Source: Tetrahymena elliotti 4EA
Lineage: Eukaryota; Ciliophora; Oligohymenophorea; Hymenostomatida; Tetrahymenidae
Direction of reading: 5' to 3'
DNA: 64,000 bases
NCBI GenBank assembly: GCA_000231825.2
Contig: JH720348.1
Coordinates: forward strand, 157,724 to 221,723
Below, piece by piece: positions 1 to 12,031 of the stretch. How positions within the stretch are numbered: position 1 is the stretch's first letter; each line of letters opens with the position of its first letter. Made by a program: the position numbers and the translations under genes. Below the pieces are notes generated by a model, which was not told the DNA's origin, ran no database searches, and saw only the letters and a list, made by a program, of their open reading frames with translations.

Positions 1-237
1 AGGATCAGCAAATGAATCTTAAAAGTAAAATAAATAAAACATTTATTGATTAAAACTATCAAAAACTATAAATATGATAATTAATTAGACAAAATAAATA
101 CATTTATTGGTTAATAATTAGAATTATATTCTAGATAGACTTTGTTAAAAAGTTAAAGATGTTTTTTTAACTTAGAATATTCCTAAAATGATTTTCAAGA
201 ATTTTAAGCTTTTACAAAATTAAACTCTTAACTTTTA

Positions 238-1187
238 TCAACAAATTAAGGATTCTAAATGTAATAGTTGTTGTTGGGAGGTAAATGTGCAAACTAATAA
301 TCTTAATTCGATTAATTATTTTGATAAAATGGATGCTTGTTCGGAATTTAGTTATTTTGATAAAATGGTGGTTGCTAGTTTTGAGTTTAGTTATTTTGAT
401 AAAATGGTTGTTAGTTTTGAATTTAGTTCTTGTAAGGTTTACATATAATTAGATTACTTGCTATTATTATTACATTTATTAGTAAATTTAGTTTTACTAA
501 TTATTTTTAGCTTCTTCGTTTACTCTTTAGGTTGCCTAAACATTTAAATGTTCTTAACTTTTAGAAATAGCAAAATAATATTTGTACTTAATATCCAAAT
601 TAAGCTCAAAGAAAAACTAACAATTTAAAGAATGAACATATCATTCCAATTATCAATTTATAGGGTATCTAATTCAGAGTAATCCAGGATATTTTTCTCA
701 TATTTACAGTAATCTATTATTATTTGCTGAACATATACTTAAACTAAGCCTTCATGCCTTATCAAATAATCTTTTTTTAAAATTGATTTAATTTTATTGA
801 AATAAATATTTGGAAATCACCACAATATTTGTCAATAACTCCTAAAACAAAGCTTGCCAGTTAGAAACCAAGAGGTGAGTATATTACAGATTTGAGTATG
901 TATAAAGATAAAAATAGTATATGACTCAATTATTTAATTTTCAAAAAGTAGATTGTTAAGAATTCAAATAGGATTGTAATACTCATAAGTATAAAAATCG
1001 CTGCTAATTGCAAACCTTCATATTAACTATATTTATTTCTCAAGTTTAAGGAAGAAATAATTCCTGTTATTGTATAAGTTAGAAAGAAAATTAACAAAAA
1101 ATAATAAGCCTTGAATAAATTTTTTGTATTTTCTTTATAAATTTGCTGAATTTTTTTATCTTGTTCAAATCTCTTATCCAGAATCAT
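238..1187 (-). pseudogene. Four-transmembrane (tetraspanin-like) protein, copy 1, decaying
   Basis: Exons 821..1187 and 238..770 are joined by a 50-nt GT..AG intron (771..820), at the same place as the intron in the copies at 2790 and 8996. The N-terminal half keeps three hydrophobic stretches, about residues 24-45, 60-82 and 88-118. Compared with the other copies this one has an 87-bp in-frame deletion in the polar loop after the intron, which removes the conserved loop cysteines. It also has an 8-bp insertion near 541..556 that puts the Q/N-rich tail into another frame. The altered frame stays open to a TGA at 238..240, so a shortened protein of about 299 residues is possible. I call it a decaying copy rather than a dead one. 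The function of the family is unknown; four membrane spans with a large second loop suggests a tetraspanin-like surface protein, but I see no CCG motif. Confidence 0.6.
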
Positions 1188-2097
1188 TTAAATTTGCTTA
1201 TTTTTTACAAATTAATTTTTCACCTTTTATTATTTTTTTATTATTTGTTACAATTTATAATTTTTAATATTTGTTTATTAATTAATTTAATGCAAAATGT
1301 ATTTATTACTCAAAAAGATAATTCATATTTTTTTATATTAGTAAAAGCACTGATAGATTGTGATAAGACCTTACATATTGTTAATAAATCATTTGATTTC
1401 TGATAAGAGCCCTAATATTAGAAATATTGTAATTATGGATTGTCTAGTTTAATTAAATAAGATTTTATTCAAACAAATATTAAAAAAATGACTTGGAAAC
1501 AAGTAATTTGAAATTATTGAAAAGAAGAATCTTCTAATCTATTCAGAAACTTGAATTAAAATTAATTTGATAATTATTTAATTCAATTTCTACTAAACTC
1601 AATCAAACATGTAGATTTGATCCTAAAGGATATTATTATAACAAATGATGATTTTTTTATTTCACGTCTATTGTATAAAGAAATTATTTTTAGTAATGGT
1701 AATATAAGGTCAAGATTTTATTAGATTATATATTACATTGAAAATAAAATTCTGAGATTTTTCTATGACAAACAAAAATAAGAAGGCTTAATAAAAAAAT
1801 CACTAATTTGAATCTAATTGTAGTCTTTTTCTTAACTTTAAGTTATTGATAAATTGTTTCTATTTTTTTCTTCTTCATTAAAAATTTTTATATCTTCTCA
1901 TCCTCTAACTTATATTGCCAATTCATAATTAATCATTTTAATTATTTTCAAATTCAATTTTTTGTTTTTTTCTTCTTCTTTTAAAAAAATAGTATTTTTA
2001 CTGATTTTTAAATTCATTTTGTATTTGGGAATAAGTTATTTTTACTTTTATTTTTCAACTTGTAACAATTTTTGTGATATAGACTTGTAATAATTGA
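1188..2097. other. Intergenic, AT-rich
   Basis: Between the start of tetraspan copy 1 and a pair of relic LRR exons. I see only poly-T/poly-A runs and no open frame with coding character on either strand. It should contain the promoter of copy 1. Confidence 0.5.
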
Positions 2098-2364
2098 CTT
2101 CTGGGTTAGCAAAATGCACAATCTCCAAACTTTGACTCTTGATCTAATGTAATTAGGATATTGATATCAAAATTTTAATAAATAGACTATTAGAATTGAA
2201 AACAATTTGCTGATTAATTTTTATTTTTTTATTATTATCGAATTAATTAGATACTTTTTCAATATTCTTTTTATTTTATTATAATATTACTGATCTAGGT
2301 AGTTTAAAATTGGCTAAAAAGTTATCATAATGCTCTAACCTCTAAAATTTGATATTCACCTCTT
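2098..2364 (+). pseudogene. Relic of an exon-per-repeat LRR gene (two exons)
   Basis: Two short stretches, about 2101..2148 and 2284..2364, closely resemble the 90-nt LRR exons of the gene at 48.8-52.2 kb. Both keep the signature coding for Leu-x-x-Cys-x-Asn-Leu-Gln, and each is followed by a GTAA donor-like sequence. Each has lost one nucleotide relative to the intact exons, so the LRR frame is broken, and the first half of the upstream exon is no longer recognisable. No start, stop or further exons can be linked to them. They are the remains of an LRR gene of the same type, now isolated between two tetraspan copies. Confidence 0.6.
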
Positions 2365-2789
2365 GTAAAAATAGGATTTCAATCTTTTTTATATATCTAT
2401 TGTTATTTGTTTTAAAGTCATAATACATACAATTGGGAGCATTACATAAAAGTTAATAAATTTTTTTAAAACTGCAAATCATGGAAGAGCTGAGCTATTA
2501 ATAATTTTTGACTTCAAAAAATTATTTAAATTACAAAATTTATCAATCAATTAATAAAATAAATCTTCATAGTACTATTATTAACAAATTTTCAGATTTA
2601 CACTTTTAAAATTTATTAAAACAATAATTAATTATACAAAATAAATATAATTATTAGTGAATAATTAAAATAATATTCTAGATAGATTTTGTTAAAAAGT
2701 TAAACATATTTTTTGAGTAAAATATTCTAAAATGATTTTCAAGATTTTAAGGGTTTTTAAAGATAAAAATCTTAACCTTTTTCAACAAA

Positions 2790-3738
2790 TCAAGGATTTT
2801 AAATGTATTGATCAGGAGGTAAATATGTAAATTAATTATCTTAATTCTGTTGGTTATTTTGATAGTATGGTTATTAGCTTTAAATTTAGTTATCGTAAGG
2901 TTGTACATATTATTAGATAACTGGCTATTACTATTAAGATATTTATTAGTATTATTAAATTTAGTTTTGTTAATTATTTTTAGCTTCTTCGTTAACTCTT
3001 TAGGTGGCCTAAACATGCTTAACTTTTAGGAATAGCAAAATAACAATTGCACTTAATATCCAAATTTGACTCAAACAAAAACTAACAATTTAAAGGACAA
3101 ACATATCATTCCAATTATCTACTTAAAGGGTGTCTAATTAAGAGCAATCCAGGATATTTTTCTCAAATTTACAGTAATTTATTATTATTTGCTGGGAGTA
3201 TTAGTAAAGCTAAGCCTACATATCACCAGCAGAGGACATTTCACTACAGGTAGGGTAATATTATTCTAAGCTATAAGTAATATATGAAGTATTTACTGTT
3301 CCTTCATGTCTTATCAAATAATCTTTTTTAAAAAAATTGATTAAATTTTAGTAAAATAAACAGTTTGAAATTACCGCAATATTTGTCAATAAATCCTAAA
3401 ACAAAGCTTGCTAGTTATAAACCAAGAGGGGAATACATAACTGATTTGAGTGTATATAAAGATAAAAATAATATATGACTTAATTATTTAGTTTTCAATA
3501 GGTAGATTGTTAAGAATTCTAAGACGATAGAAATACTTAAAAGTATAATAGTGGCTAGTTGCAAATTTTCATAGTAGGTATATTTATTTCTCAAATTTTA
3601 GGAAGAAATGAGTCCAGTTATTGTATAAGTCAGAAAAACAAGGATCAAACCATAATAAATTTTGAATAAAGTTTTTGTATTTTCTTTATAAATTTGTTGA
3701 ATTTTTTTATCTTGTTCTAATCTATTATCCAGAAGCAT
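2790..3738 (-). CDS. Four-transmembrane (tetraspanin-like) protein, copy 2
   Basis: Exons 3375..3738 and 2790..3322 are joined by a 52-nt intron (3323..3374; GTAATT donor, AAAAAAG acceptor), giving 298 residues and ending at TGA. The protein has hydrophobic spans at about residues 24-45, 60-82 and 88-118, then a polar loop of about 75 residues with several cysteines, a fourth span, and a tail of about 70 residues rich in Gln, Asn, Tyr and Pro (for example YLPPDQYIQNP). Frame, intron position and phase match copy 3, and the tails of the two copies align through dozens of TAA/TAG codons, which is strong support for glutamine decoding. The loop and four spans suggest a tetraspanin-type membrane protein; the canonical CCG motif is absent. 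No functional partner is visible nearby. Confidence 0.82.
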
Positions 3739-4419
3739 TTAAATTTGTTTTGTTTTACAAATTAATTTTCACCTTTTATTGTTTGTTACAATTTATAATT
3801 TTTAATATTTGTTTATAAATTAATTTAATGCTCAAAAGTATTTATTACTCAAAAAGATAATTGATATTTTTTCTTACTATTAAAACACTGATAAATTGCG
3901 ATAAGACCTTATATATTTTTAATAAGCCATAAGGTTTCTGATGAGAGCCCTAATATTCAACATAATATAACAAGGGAATGTCTATTTGCTTTTCAGATAA
4001 GATTTAATTTTTTTTAATTTTAAATTAAAATTTAAAATATTCTGAATAAAATATTTTTTTATTTCCTTTAAAAAATAAAAATAAATTTTAACAACTTTAA
4101 AAGATGTGCTCTTTTGTAAATTTAAACTATTTTTATTTTTGATTTTCTGCAAATATTTATTATCAATACAAAAATATTTTACATTTATTTATCTTCTTCT
4201 GAATTATTTTTTATCTTTGTTTACTCGAAAAGAAAGCGTATTACCATTTCTATTATTTTTTTATGACTGTAACATCAAACAAATTTTTTTTAATTAATAA
4301 TTTTCATAAAATTTTTAATTCCTTTTAATTTCTGCTAAATTTTGTCAATCGAAATTACCAAACCTTATTAATTATTTTATGAAATCAAATAATTAAAAAG
4401 ATATTAGGTTATAAAGTGA
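3739..4419. other. Intergenic, partly duplicated 5' flank
   Basis: Lies between the divergent starts of tetraspan copy 2 and the LRR pseudogene. The part from about 4080 to 4419 resembles the flank at about 5910..6370 upstream of the intact LRR gene, so the 5' region was duplicated with the gene. The stretch from 3739 to about 3975 belongs to the three-copy tetraspan repeat unit. Confidence 0.55.
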
Positions 4420-5770
4420 ATGAATAACTTAAACTACCATATTTTTATTAAGAGTATAACAGAAGAATAATTTTTTGAGATTAATCTTTTAGAAGATGAA
4501 TTTTAAGATAAGCAAGAAGAAATAAATTAGTTACTGAACAACAATAAAGAATAATTTGAGTTAGGAATTGTTTTAGGTTCTGGAGTAGGATAACTAGTAG
4601 AATAATCAAATTAATTAGAGGAGCTCTATCAATCGATCAGAGACAAGGTGAAATCTGTAACAAATACCATTTAGAATATCTTTGGATTAGAAAACATACT
4701 ATTTCTAACTTATAAAAATTTTGATTACCTTTTTAATGTAGAAGAGATATTATGTTAGTTCATTAGAGAATTTTAGTTCATTTCTGATCTAAACATTTAT
4801 TCAAGAAAAGAAATATCAGTTGATTAGTTCAATCAAATCCTTTAAGCTGTAAACTTTTAAAGAGAAAAACTTGAGAAAATACACCTAGCTTTTAGCTTGA
4901 AAGATGAATAAACTAAGATTGTGATTCCTAAGTAATTATAATGTATAAAATGTTTGTCTTTATGGAATTTAACACAGTAGAATTAACTTAATGTCATCAA
5001 ATTAGCTAAAGAAATCAAAGAAGTAGAAATAAAAGAAGTAGGAAAATACAATAATTCATATCCTAGATTGAAAATTGAATCAATAATTAATGAGCTGCCA
5101 TTTCTTAAAAATTCTCTTGAAAAACTTTAAATTTGAGTTATTTTAAATTCACATTTGTAATCAGAAAACTGTTTACAATCAATAGAAAAATTAGAAAATT
5201 TGAAAAGCCTTCATTTAGAAGCTGCCAATATTAAGAACCAAAATTTTGATGCAACTAAATTTAAGAAATTAAAGAGTTTAAATCTTATATTTTCTGATGC
5301 AATCAATTATTTATCAAATCATTCTAATTTGCCTCAGCTTGTTCAGTTAGGAATTGTTATTGAATCATGTAATCCCAATTAATTAAATCTAAAATAACTC
5401 ATAGTTAGAGGGCTTTGAAAATAATTATCAAGCATACAAAATTGACAAAAACAAAGAAAATTATTTAATGTATAGAAAAATTTTCAGGAAGAGCACATTA
5501 ATTGAACTACTAACTTGAAATAAATTTTGATTAATCTAGTTAATTATTTATTTATATTATGGGTTCTTAATTGACTTAGACAATTTGTATCGTGTTAGAA
5601 AAATGCTCTGAACATACTAAAGTCTATCTGAATAATAAAAAGGGTTTATTTATTTAGCAATCAAAAAAGATTTGAACTTGCAACACAAATAATGAAAATA
5701 TAAAACTACTAATAATTCTGTCTTAATGACATTTGTATCTATGATTAACTAGGAGATATACAAGAGATAT
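4420..5770 (+). pseudogene. LRR protein, broken copy of the 6371..8494 gene
   Basis: Opens with ATG and reads in the ciliate code for 238 codons to a TGA at 5134..5136, where the intact paralogue has a CAA codon. The same frame then continues to match the paralogue (residues around HLEAANI and NHSNLPQL) to about 5395, where a second TGA and small indels break it. Recognisable homology fades out near 5770, well before the paralogue's end. The upstream sequence is also duplicated. Two stops and frameshifts make a functional full-length product unlikely, though the 238-residue N-terminal part could still be translated. Confidence 0.75.
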
Positions 5771-6370
5771 ATATATATATGTATAGTACCCTAGGGTACT
5801 GCCTTTTTCAAGGCTATACACTGAAGTTTTAGATATTAAAATTTTTAAAAAATAAAATTAAACTTTACATTAAAATTACATCCAACAATTTATAATTTAA
5901 CCTATATTTTAATAACTTAAATTAATATGCCTTTTATCAGTTTAAAAGCTATTTTAATTTTGATTTTCTGCATATGTTTATTTTAGATAAAAAAATATTT
6001 TACATTTATTTAATTGTAATTTTTTTTAGTATTAAAATTTATGTGAAATATTAAAAACCTATTTATACCTTCTTAAATTTTGAATAATTTTTTGATTGAT
6101 CTTCTTCTGAATTATTTTTTATCTTTGTGTACAATTTAAAAGAGCAAATTAACATTCTATTGTTTTTTTATTCCTGTAACATCAAATACACTTTTTTTAA
6201 TTTATTATTTTAGTGTAATTTTTAATTCATATTAATTTCCTGCTAAATTTTAGTCAATCGGTATTCACAAAACTAACTTATTAATTTATTTAAAAAGTAT
6301 TGTGTGAAACCTAATTTTATATATTTTTTATATTAAATAAAAATTAAAAAAATACTAGTTGATTAAGTGA

Positions 6371-8494
6371 ATGAGTTTTCTCAATTACTTTATTTATATT
6401 AAGAGTATAACAAAAGAATTATCGGTTGAGATTGATCTTTTAGCAGATAATTTTGAAGATAAGCAAGTAGAAATAAATTAGTTATTGAACAACGATAAAG
6501 AGTATTTTGAGTTAGAGTTACTTTTAGGCTCAGAAATAGGAAAATTTCTAGAAAGACCAAGTTAGCTTGAGGTATTGCATCAATCTATTAGAGACTAGCT
6601 AAAATCTGTAATAGGTTCTATTTAGAACATCTTTGGATTAGAAAAAATATTATCTCTAACTTATTAAAATTTGGATTGCTTGTTTAGTCCAGAAGAGATC
6701 TTATGTTAGTTCATTAGAGAATTTTAGTTCATTTCTAATCTAAATATTTATTCAATAAAATAAATTTCAGTTGATTAATTCAATGAAATCCTTTAAGCTA
6801 TCAGCTTTAAAAGAGAAAAACTTGAGAAAATACATCTAGAGTTTAGCTTGAAAAAGGAATAAACTAAAATTGTGATCCCTAAGTAATTAGAACAAATAAA
6901 ATGTTTGTCTTTATGCAATTTAACCCAGTAGAATCAACTTAATGTCTTTAAGTTAGCCAAAGAAATCAAAGAAGTAGAAATAAAAAAAGAAGAAACATTT
7001 GATGATTGGTATTCAAAATTGAAGTTTGAAATATTAATTGAGGAACTACCATTTTTTAAGAATTCTCTAGAAAAACTTTATATTCAAGTTAATGTAAATC
7101 CATATTTGTTATCATCAAACTGCTTAATGCCAATAGAAAAATTAGAAAATTTGAAAAGCTTTCACTTAGAAGCTGCCAATATTTAGAACCAAAATTTTGA
7201 TGTAACTAAATTAAAGAAATTAGAAAGTTTGAATCTGATATTTCCCGATGCAGTCAATTACTTATCCAATCATTCTAATTTGCCTCAGCTTGTTGAATTA
7301 GGAATTGTTATTGGATCATGCTATACCAATAAATTAAATCTAAAATAACTCAATAATTTGAGAATTTTAAGATTATTTATGAAGTTTACTGATTTGGGTG
7401 AAGGGGATAAAAAGATAGAATTTTTATAAAAATTTTCAGAAATAGCGCATTAATTGAATTAGCTTGCACTAGATTTTAGTAAGTACAGTTAATATTTTAT
7501 TAATATTTTTTATCCTGAATTGGCTTAGAAAATTGGTATCATATTAGAAAAATGTTCTGAACATACTAAAGTCTATCTGAATAATAAAGATTGTCAATTT
7601 AAAACCTAAATGATATTTGAGCTAGCAAAACAAATAATGAAAATATAAAACTACACATAATTCTGTCTTAATGACATTTGTATCTATGATTAACTAAAAG
7701 ATGTTGAAGAGATATCTGATGAAAAATTACAAAAAGATTTCCCATATTATTTATCAATATTTTCTTAATCTCAAAATCAAAAAAGGAAAATTGTAAATAT
7801 TTGTTGGAATCAACTGGAATTCAGCTTTTTAATCTACCAAAGATATATCTCACTATTTTAGAATTTTAAGGCTTTCTCACTTTTATCCATTAAAGGATAT
7901 TATTTAGATAATGAATTTGCTCAGAATTTTTTGTAAATTGTTCCAGAAAATGTGGAATTTTTAAGATTACCAAATATTTTCTCTTTGTAAAAAATAGTAG
8001 ATCATTCTTAGCATTTAAAATCATTAAAAAAAATCGAGACTAGAAACCGAAGCTTAAAATAGTTTATGAATAATATGGGTCCCTAAGAGCTTAAAAAATG
8101 TTTCAGCTAGAAATTACATATTAAGTTCAATAGAATCTTAAATTATTAATAGCATAAAAAAATATTTGAAAAATTATTAGAATATGAAGGATATATATTT
8201 GATATTACTATTGATTCCTTTTTTAAAAATAAAGATTTGGATGATCTTTTTAGATATATCTTGAATGATAAAAATATAATCTATTTAAAACTGCTTTCTT
8301 AATATGATGGTTCTATTTCATATGAAGAATACCAACAAACTTAGGAAATAAACTAACAAATTACTGAAACTATAAACACTTTTTCAAAAACAGCTTAAAT
8401 CTTAGTATTAATCATAAATGCTTTCAATCAATTCATTGTATTAGATATTAATAATCTTAATTCACTATTACTCTTATAAGATTTATATTATTGA
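6371..8494 (+). CDS. Intact single-exon leucine-rich-repeat-like protein
   Basis: One uninterrupted ciliate-code ORF of 707 residues, from ATG at 6371 to TGA at 8492..8494. The region around residues 170-370 has irregular leucine-rich repeats (segments such as LENLKSFHLEAANI and LKKLESLNLIF), flanked by helical, Leu/Phe/Lys-rich sequence. There is no signal peptide and no transmembrane span. It is the only intact member of a local family: a broken copy lies upstream (4420..5770) and a 3' fragment downstream (10332..10769). It probably acts as an intracellular protein-interaction scaffold, as many ciliate LRR proteins are thought to; the partner is unknown. The many TAG/TAA codons at positions where paralogues have CAA or CAG support glutamine decoding. 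Confidence 0.85.
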
Positions 8495-8892
8495 TTCCTC
8501 AACTTTGTAATGTAATACTCTATATTATTTTATTTTTTAAAACTCTTCGAAATTGAAAAATTTAAATCATGAAAGACAAATTTAATCAAAACAAAGTGCA
8601 TTAAAATTTTATTATTTTTTAACCTTAAATCTGTTTTATTTCTCATATAAAATTTATGAAATTTTTTTGAATTTTTAATTAGTATTTAATTAAATTTATT
8701 TTCATAATATTAAATTTTTTTCTAAATGAATTAGAAAAAATTAAAGTATTTAAAATTATTTTCTTAATTTTCATATTGGTTTTGAAAAATATAAAGACCA
8801 TAAATTAAAAAGATCAACAAAAAAAATAAATTATCTATAAATTAATCTTCATAGTAAGTAATATTATTAAAACATTTTGACACTTAATAAAA

Positions 8893-10220
8893 CCAAATAA
8901 ATATATTTATTGGTTAATAGTTATAATTATATTCTAGATAGACTTTGTTAAAAAGTTAAACATATTTTTTTTAGTAAAATATTCTAAAATGATTTTCAAG
9001 AGTTTAAGGGTTTTTAAAGATAAAAATCTTAGTTTTTTTCAACAAATTAAGGATTCTAAATGTATTGATCTGGAGGTAAATATGCAAACTAATTGTTTTA
9101 ATTTGGTTAGTTATTTTGATAGTATGGTTATTAGTTTTGAATTTAGTTATTGTAAGGTTGTACATATTATTATTAAGATATTTATTAGTATTATTATTAA
9201 ATTTAGTTTTGTTAATTATTTTTAGCTTCTTCGTTTACTCTTTAGGTAGCCTAAACATGTTTAACTTTTAGGAATAGCAAAATAACAATTGCACTTAATA
9301 TCCAAATTTAACTCAAACAATAACTAACAATTTAAAGAACAAACATATTACTCCAATTATCAACTTATAGGGTATCTAATTATGTGCAATTCAGGATATT
9401 TTCACTATATTTACAGAAATTTATTATTATTAGCTGAGAATATCCATAAATCTAAGTCTGTACATCACCAGCAGAGGACATTTAACTACAAGTAGGGTAA
9501 TATTTTTCTAAGTTATAAGTAATATATGAAGCATTAACTGTTCCTTCATGTCTTATTGAAAAATCTTTTTTTAAAGAAATCGATTTAATTTTATTGAAAT
9601 AAATAATTTGAAATTACCACAATATTTGTCAAAAACTCCAAGAAGAAAGCTAACTAATTATATAACAGTAGGTGAATACATAATAGCTTTGAGTACATAT
9701 AAAGAAAAAAATAGTATATGACTCAATTATTTAGTTTTCAATAAGTAGATTGTTAAGAATTCTAATATAATTGAAATATATATAAGTATAATGATGGCTA
9801 GTTGCAAACTTTCATAATAGCTATATTTACTTCTCAAATCGAAGGAAGAAATGTTTCCGATTGTTGCATAAATCAGAAAGAAAAGGATCAAAACATAATA
9901 AACTTTGAATAAAGTTTTTGTATTTTCTTTATAAATATGTTGAATTTTCTTATCTTGTTCTAATCTACTTTCTAGTAGCATTCAAATTTGCTTTGTCTGA
10001 CAAATTAATTTTCACCTTTTATTGTTTGTTACAATTTATATTTTTTTTAATATTTATTTATTAATTAATTCAATGTTCAAAAGTATTTATTACACAAAAA
10101 GATAATTGATATTTTTTCTTACTTTTAAAACACTGATAAATTGAGATAAGACCTTGTATATTTTTAATAAATCATTAGGTTTCTGATGAGAGCCCTAATA
10201 TTCAACATAAATATAATAAA
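8893..10220. repeat. Three-copy segmental duplication carrying the tetraspan gene
   Basis: Related units lie at about 93..1430, 2639..3975 and 8893..10220. They share the tetraspan gene and its flanks: a conserved block at the 3' side (containing ATTCTAGATAGA or close variants) and a conserved 5' side ending near GAGCCCTAATATT. Units 2 and 3 are the closest pair; unit 1 has the 87-bp deletion. LRR-gene copies sit between the units. Confidence 0.8.
8996..9981 (-). CDS. Four-transmembrane (tetraspanin-like) protein, copy 3
   Basis: Exons 9618..9981 and 8996..9564 are joined by a 53-nt intron (9565..9617), giving 310 residues and a TGA stop. Spans lie at about residues 24-43, 59-81 and 87-117. 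Next come a Cys-containing polar loop (including the string GTVNASYITYN) and a fourth span of about 25 residues (ending LFLKVK). The Q/N/Y/P-rich tail is about 12 residues longer at its end than in copy 2, because the TGA used by copy 2 is TAA here. Exon 1 is the same length as in copy 2 (364 nt) and the splice sites correspond exactly. The four-span layout with a long second loop suggests a tetraspanin-like surface protein; no canonical CCG motif is seen. Confidence 0.84.
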
Positions 10221-10331
10221 GGAATACCTATTTGCTTTTAATACATTTTTTTAGAAATGAAAAATAAAACTTGATTTATTTAATTATTTAAGATAATAAA
10301 TATCTTTTGTATTCATGAGATGAGGGATGAA

Positions 10332-10769
10332 ATTTGTTTATTGATAAAATGGATCCCTAAGAGGTAAAATAATATTTCAGCTAGAAATTACATTTTATAT
10401 TCAGTAGAGTCTCAGATTATTAAAAACATAAAAAAAAATATGAAAAAAGATATATATTTGATGTTACAATAAATGCAACAGATTCCCTTTTTAAAAATTA
10501 AGATTACAATGATCTTTTTAGATATTTTAAATGAAAAAAATATAATTTATTTAAAATTGCTTTACGAATATAATTATTCTATTTCATATTAATAAGAATA
10601 CCTTGAAAATTTGAAAATGCACAACAAAAAATTCCATGACACTGTTAATAATTTTTTAAGGTATGTTGAAAACTAAGTCTTCATCATAAATGCCTTCAAT
10701 AAATTCATTGTATAATTTATTAATAATCTTAATCCAAAATTATTCTTATTATTAGATTTATATTATTGA
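10332..10769 (+). pseudogene. 3' fragment of the local LRR gene
   Basis: Matches the last 430 bases or so of the intact LRR gene (from about 8060), including the end around the TGA at 10767..10769 (compare 8492..8494) and the sequence just after it. Small indels break the frame and nothing upstream corresponds to the rest of the gene. It sits just beyond tetraspan unit 3, showing that LRR and tetraspan units were duplicated together and then trimmed. Confidence 0.7.
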
Positions 10770-12031
10770 TTCCTCAGCTTTGTAATTTAATACTCTAAAT
10801 TATTTTATATTTTATTTTTTATTAAACTCTTAAAAATTAAAAAATTTATATCATGAAAAACAAATCTAATCAGTAAAATAGTACAATAAAATTTTATTAT
10901 TTTTTTAACTTTAAATGGAATATTTCTTTTAATTTCAATTTTTGCCAGGATTGCTTTGACATAAACAATTTATATTTATTTAAAAATCACATGATATTTA
11001 ATTTGTTTCATCTTAAAAAATGTTTTTTTATTATCAATGCAATTATTAGAAACCCTAAAAATATCAATAAAAAGAGAAATTCAATACTTTAAAGAAGAAA
11101 TTATTATTATGAGAATCAAAATACAATAAGATTTACCTAAAAAATAAAAAACCTTAATTTTTACTAAATTTAACTAATGGTCAATATTTGGAGTCCTCAT
11201 TTTTTCATAAAATGGAATGAAGAAATGATAATTTTAGGTATTATTTAAATCCTCTAAATATTATTGTTGTGAATATGAGAAACCGTATTTAGTGTAAAGC
11301 ATTTTAGAATACTCAAGTATGTGAGAATAATTAAAACTGTATTAAGAATTTGTATTAATCAAATTTTGTGATATTATTTTTTAATATTGTTAAACTGTTA
11401 ATAAAATCAAATATTAAATAAAATTAATATTAATTAAGTTATTTTTAATTCTAGATAAAAATTAAAAATTAATTTATTAGAAAATTTATTAATTGTCATT
11501 TAACAGAATTTAATGATTGAATTTTTTTACTTTTTTCAACTCGGCTTAAAATAGATTTTTAGGAAGGAAATATTAAATTAATAAATCTAAAATCCTCATA
11601 TTTCTAATTACCATAAATCTAATAATTATTTAATTATTCAACTTACCATTTGTTTGTATTTTTTGTTCCTTTCCTTCAAATTTTAAAATTAATTTAATTA
11701 TTTAGATTTAATCTATCAAGAATGAATACTGCATACATATTTTATAAAAATTGATACTGATTTTACAATGACTATAAAACTATTTAGACAATTGAATGAC
11801 CTATTTGATCTTTTTAGTCACTGATTTATGAGAAATAAAGGAATTTACTTACTATAAATTAATTACAAAGTTATATATAAAAAAGACATAAAGTGAACGG
11901 ATTTTATGTAATAAGTTATTTATTTATTTTATGGATTTAAATTCTATTATTTCGTAATATGTATGTAACTAAAGAAGATTTCAATCAAATAAAATTGAAA
12001 TATCAAATAATAAATAAGCAGCTATTTTCTT
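10770..12031. other. Intergenic, AT-rich
   Basis: Very AT-rich, with long A/T runs; I find no open frame with coding character on either strand. It separates the duplicated LRR/tetraspan region from the 3' end of the TFIIS-like gene. Confidence 0.5.

Noticed and set aside
5134..5136. TGA as a selenocysteine codon
   Set aside because: The paralogue has Gln, not Cys, at this position and further frameshifts follow.
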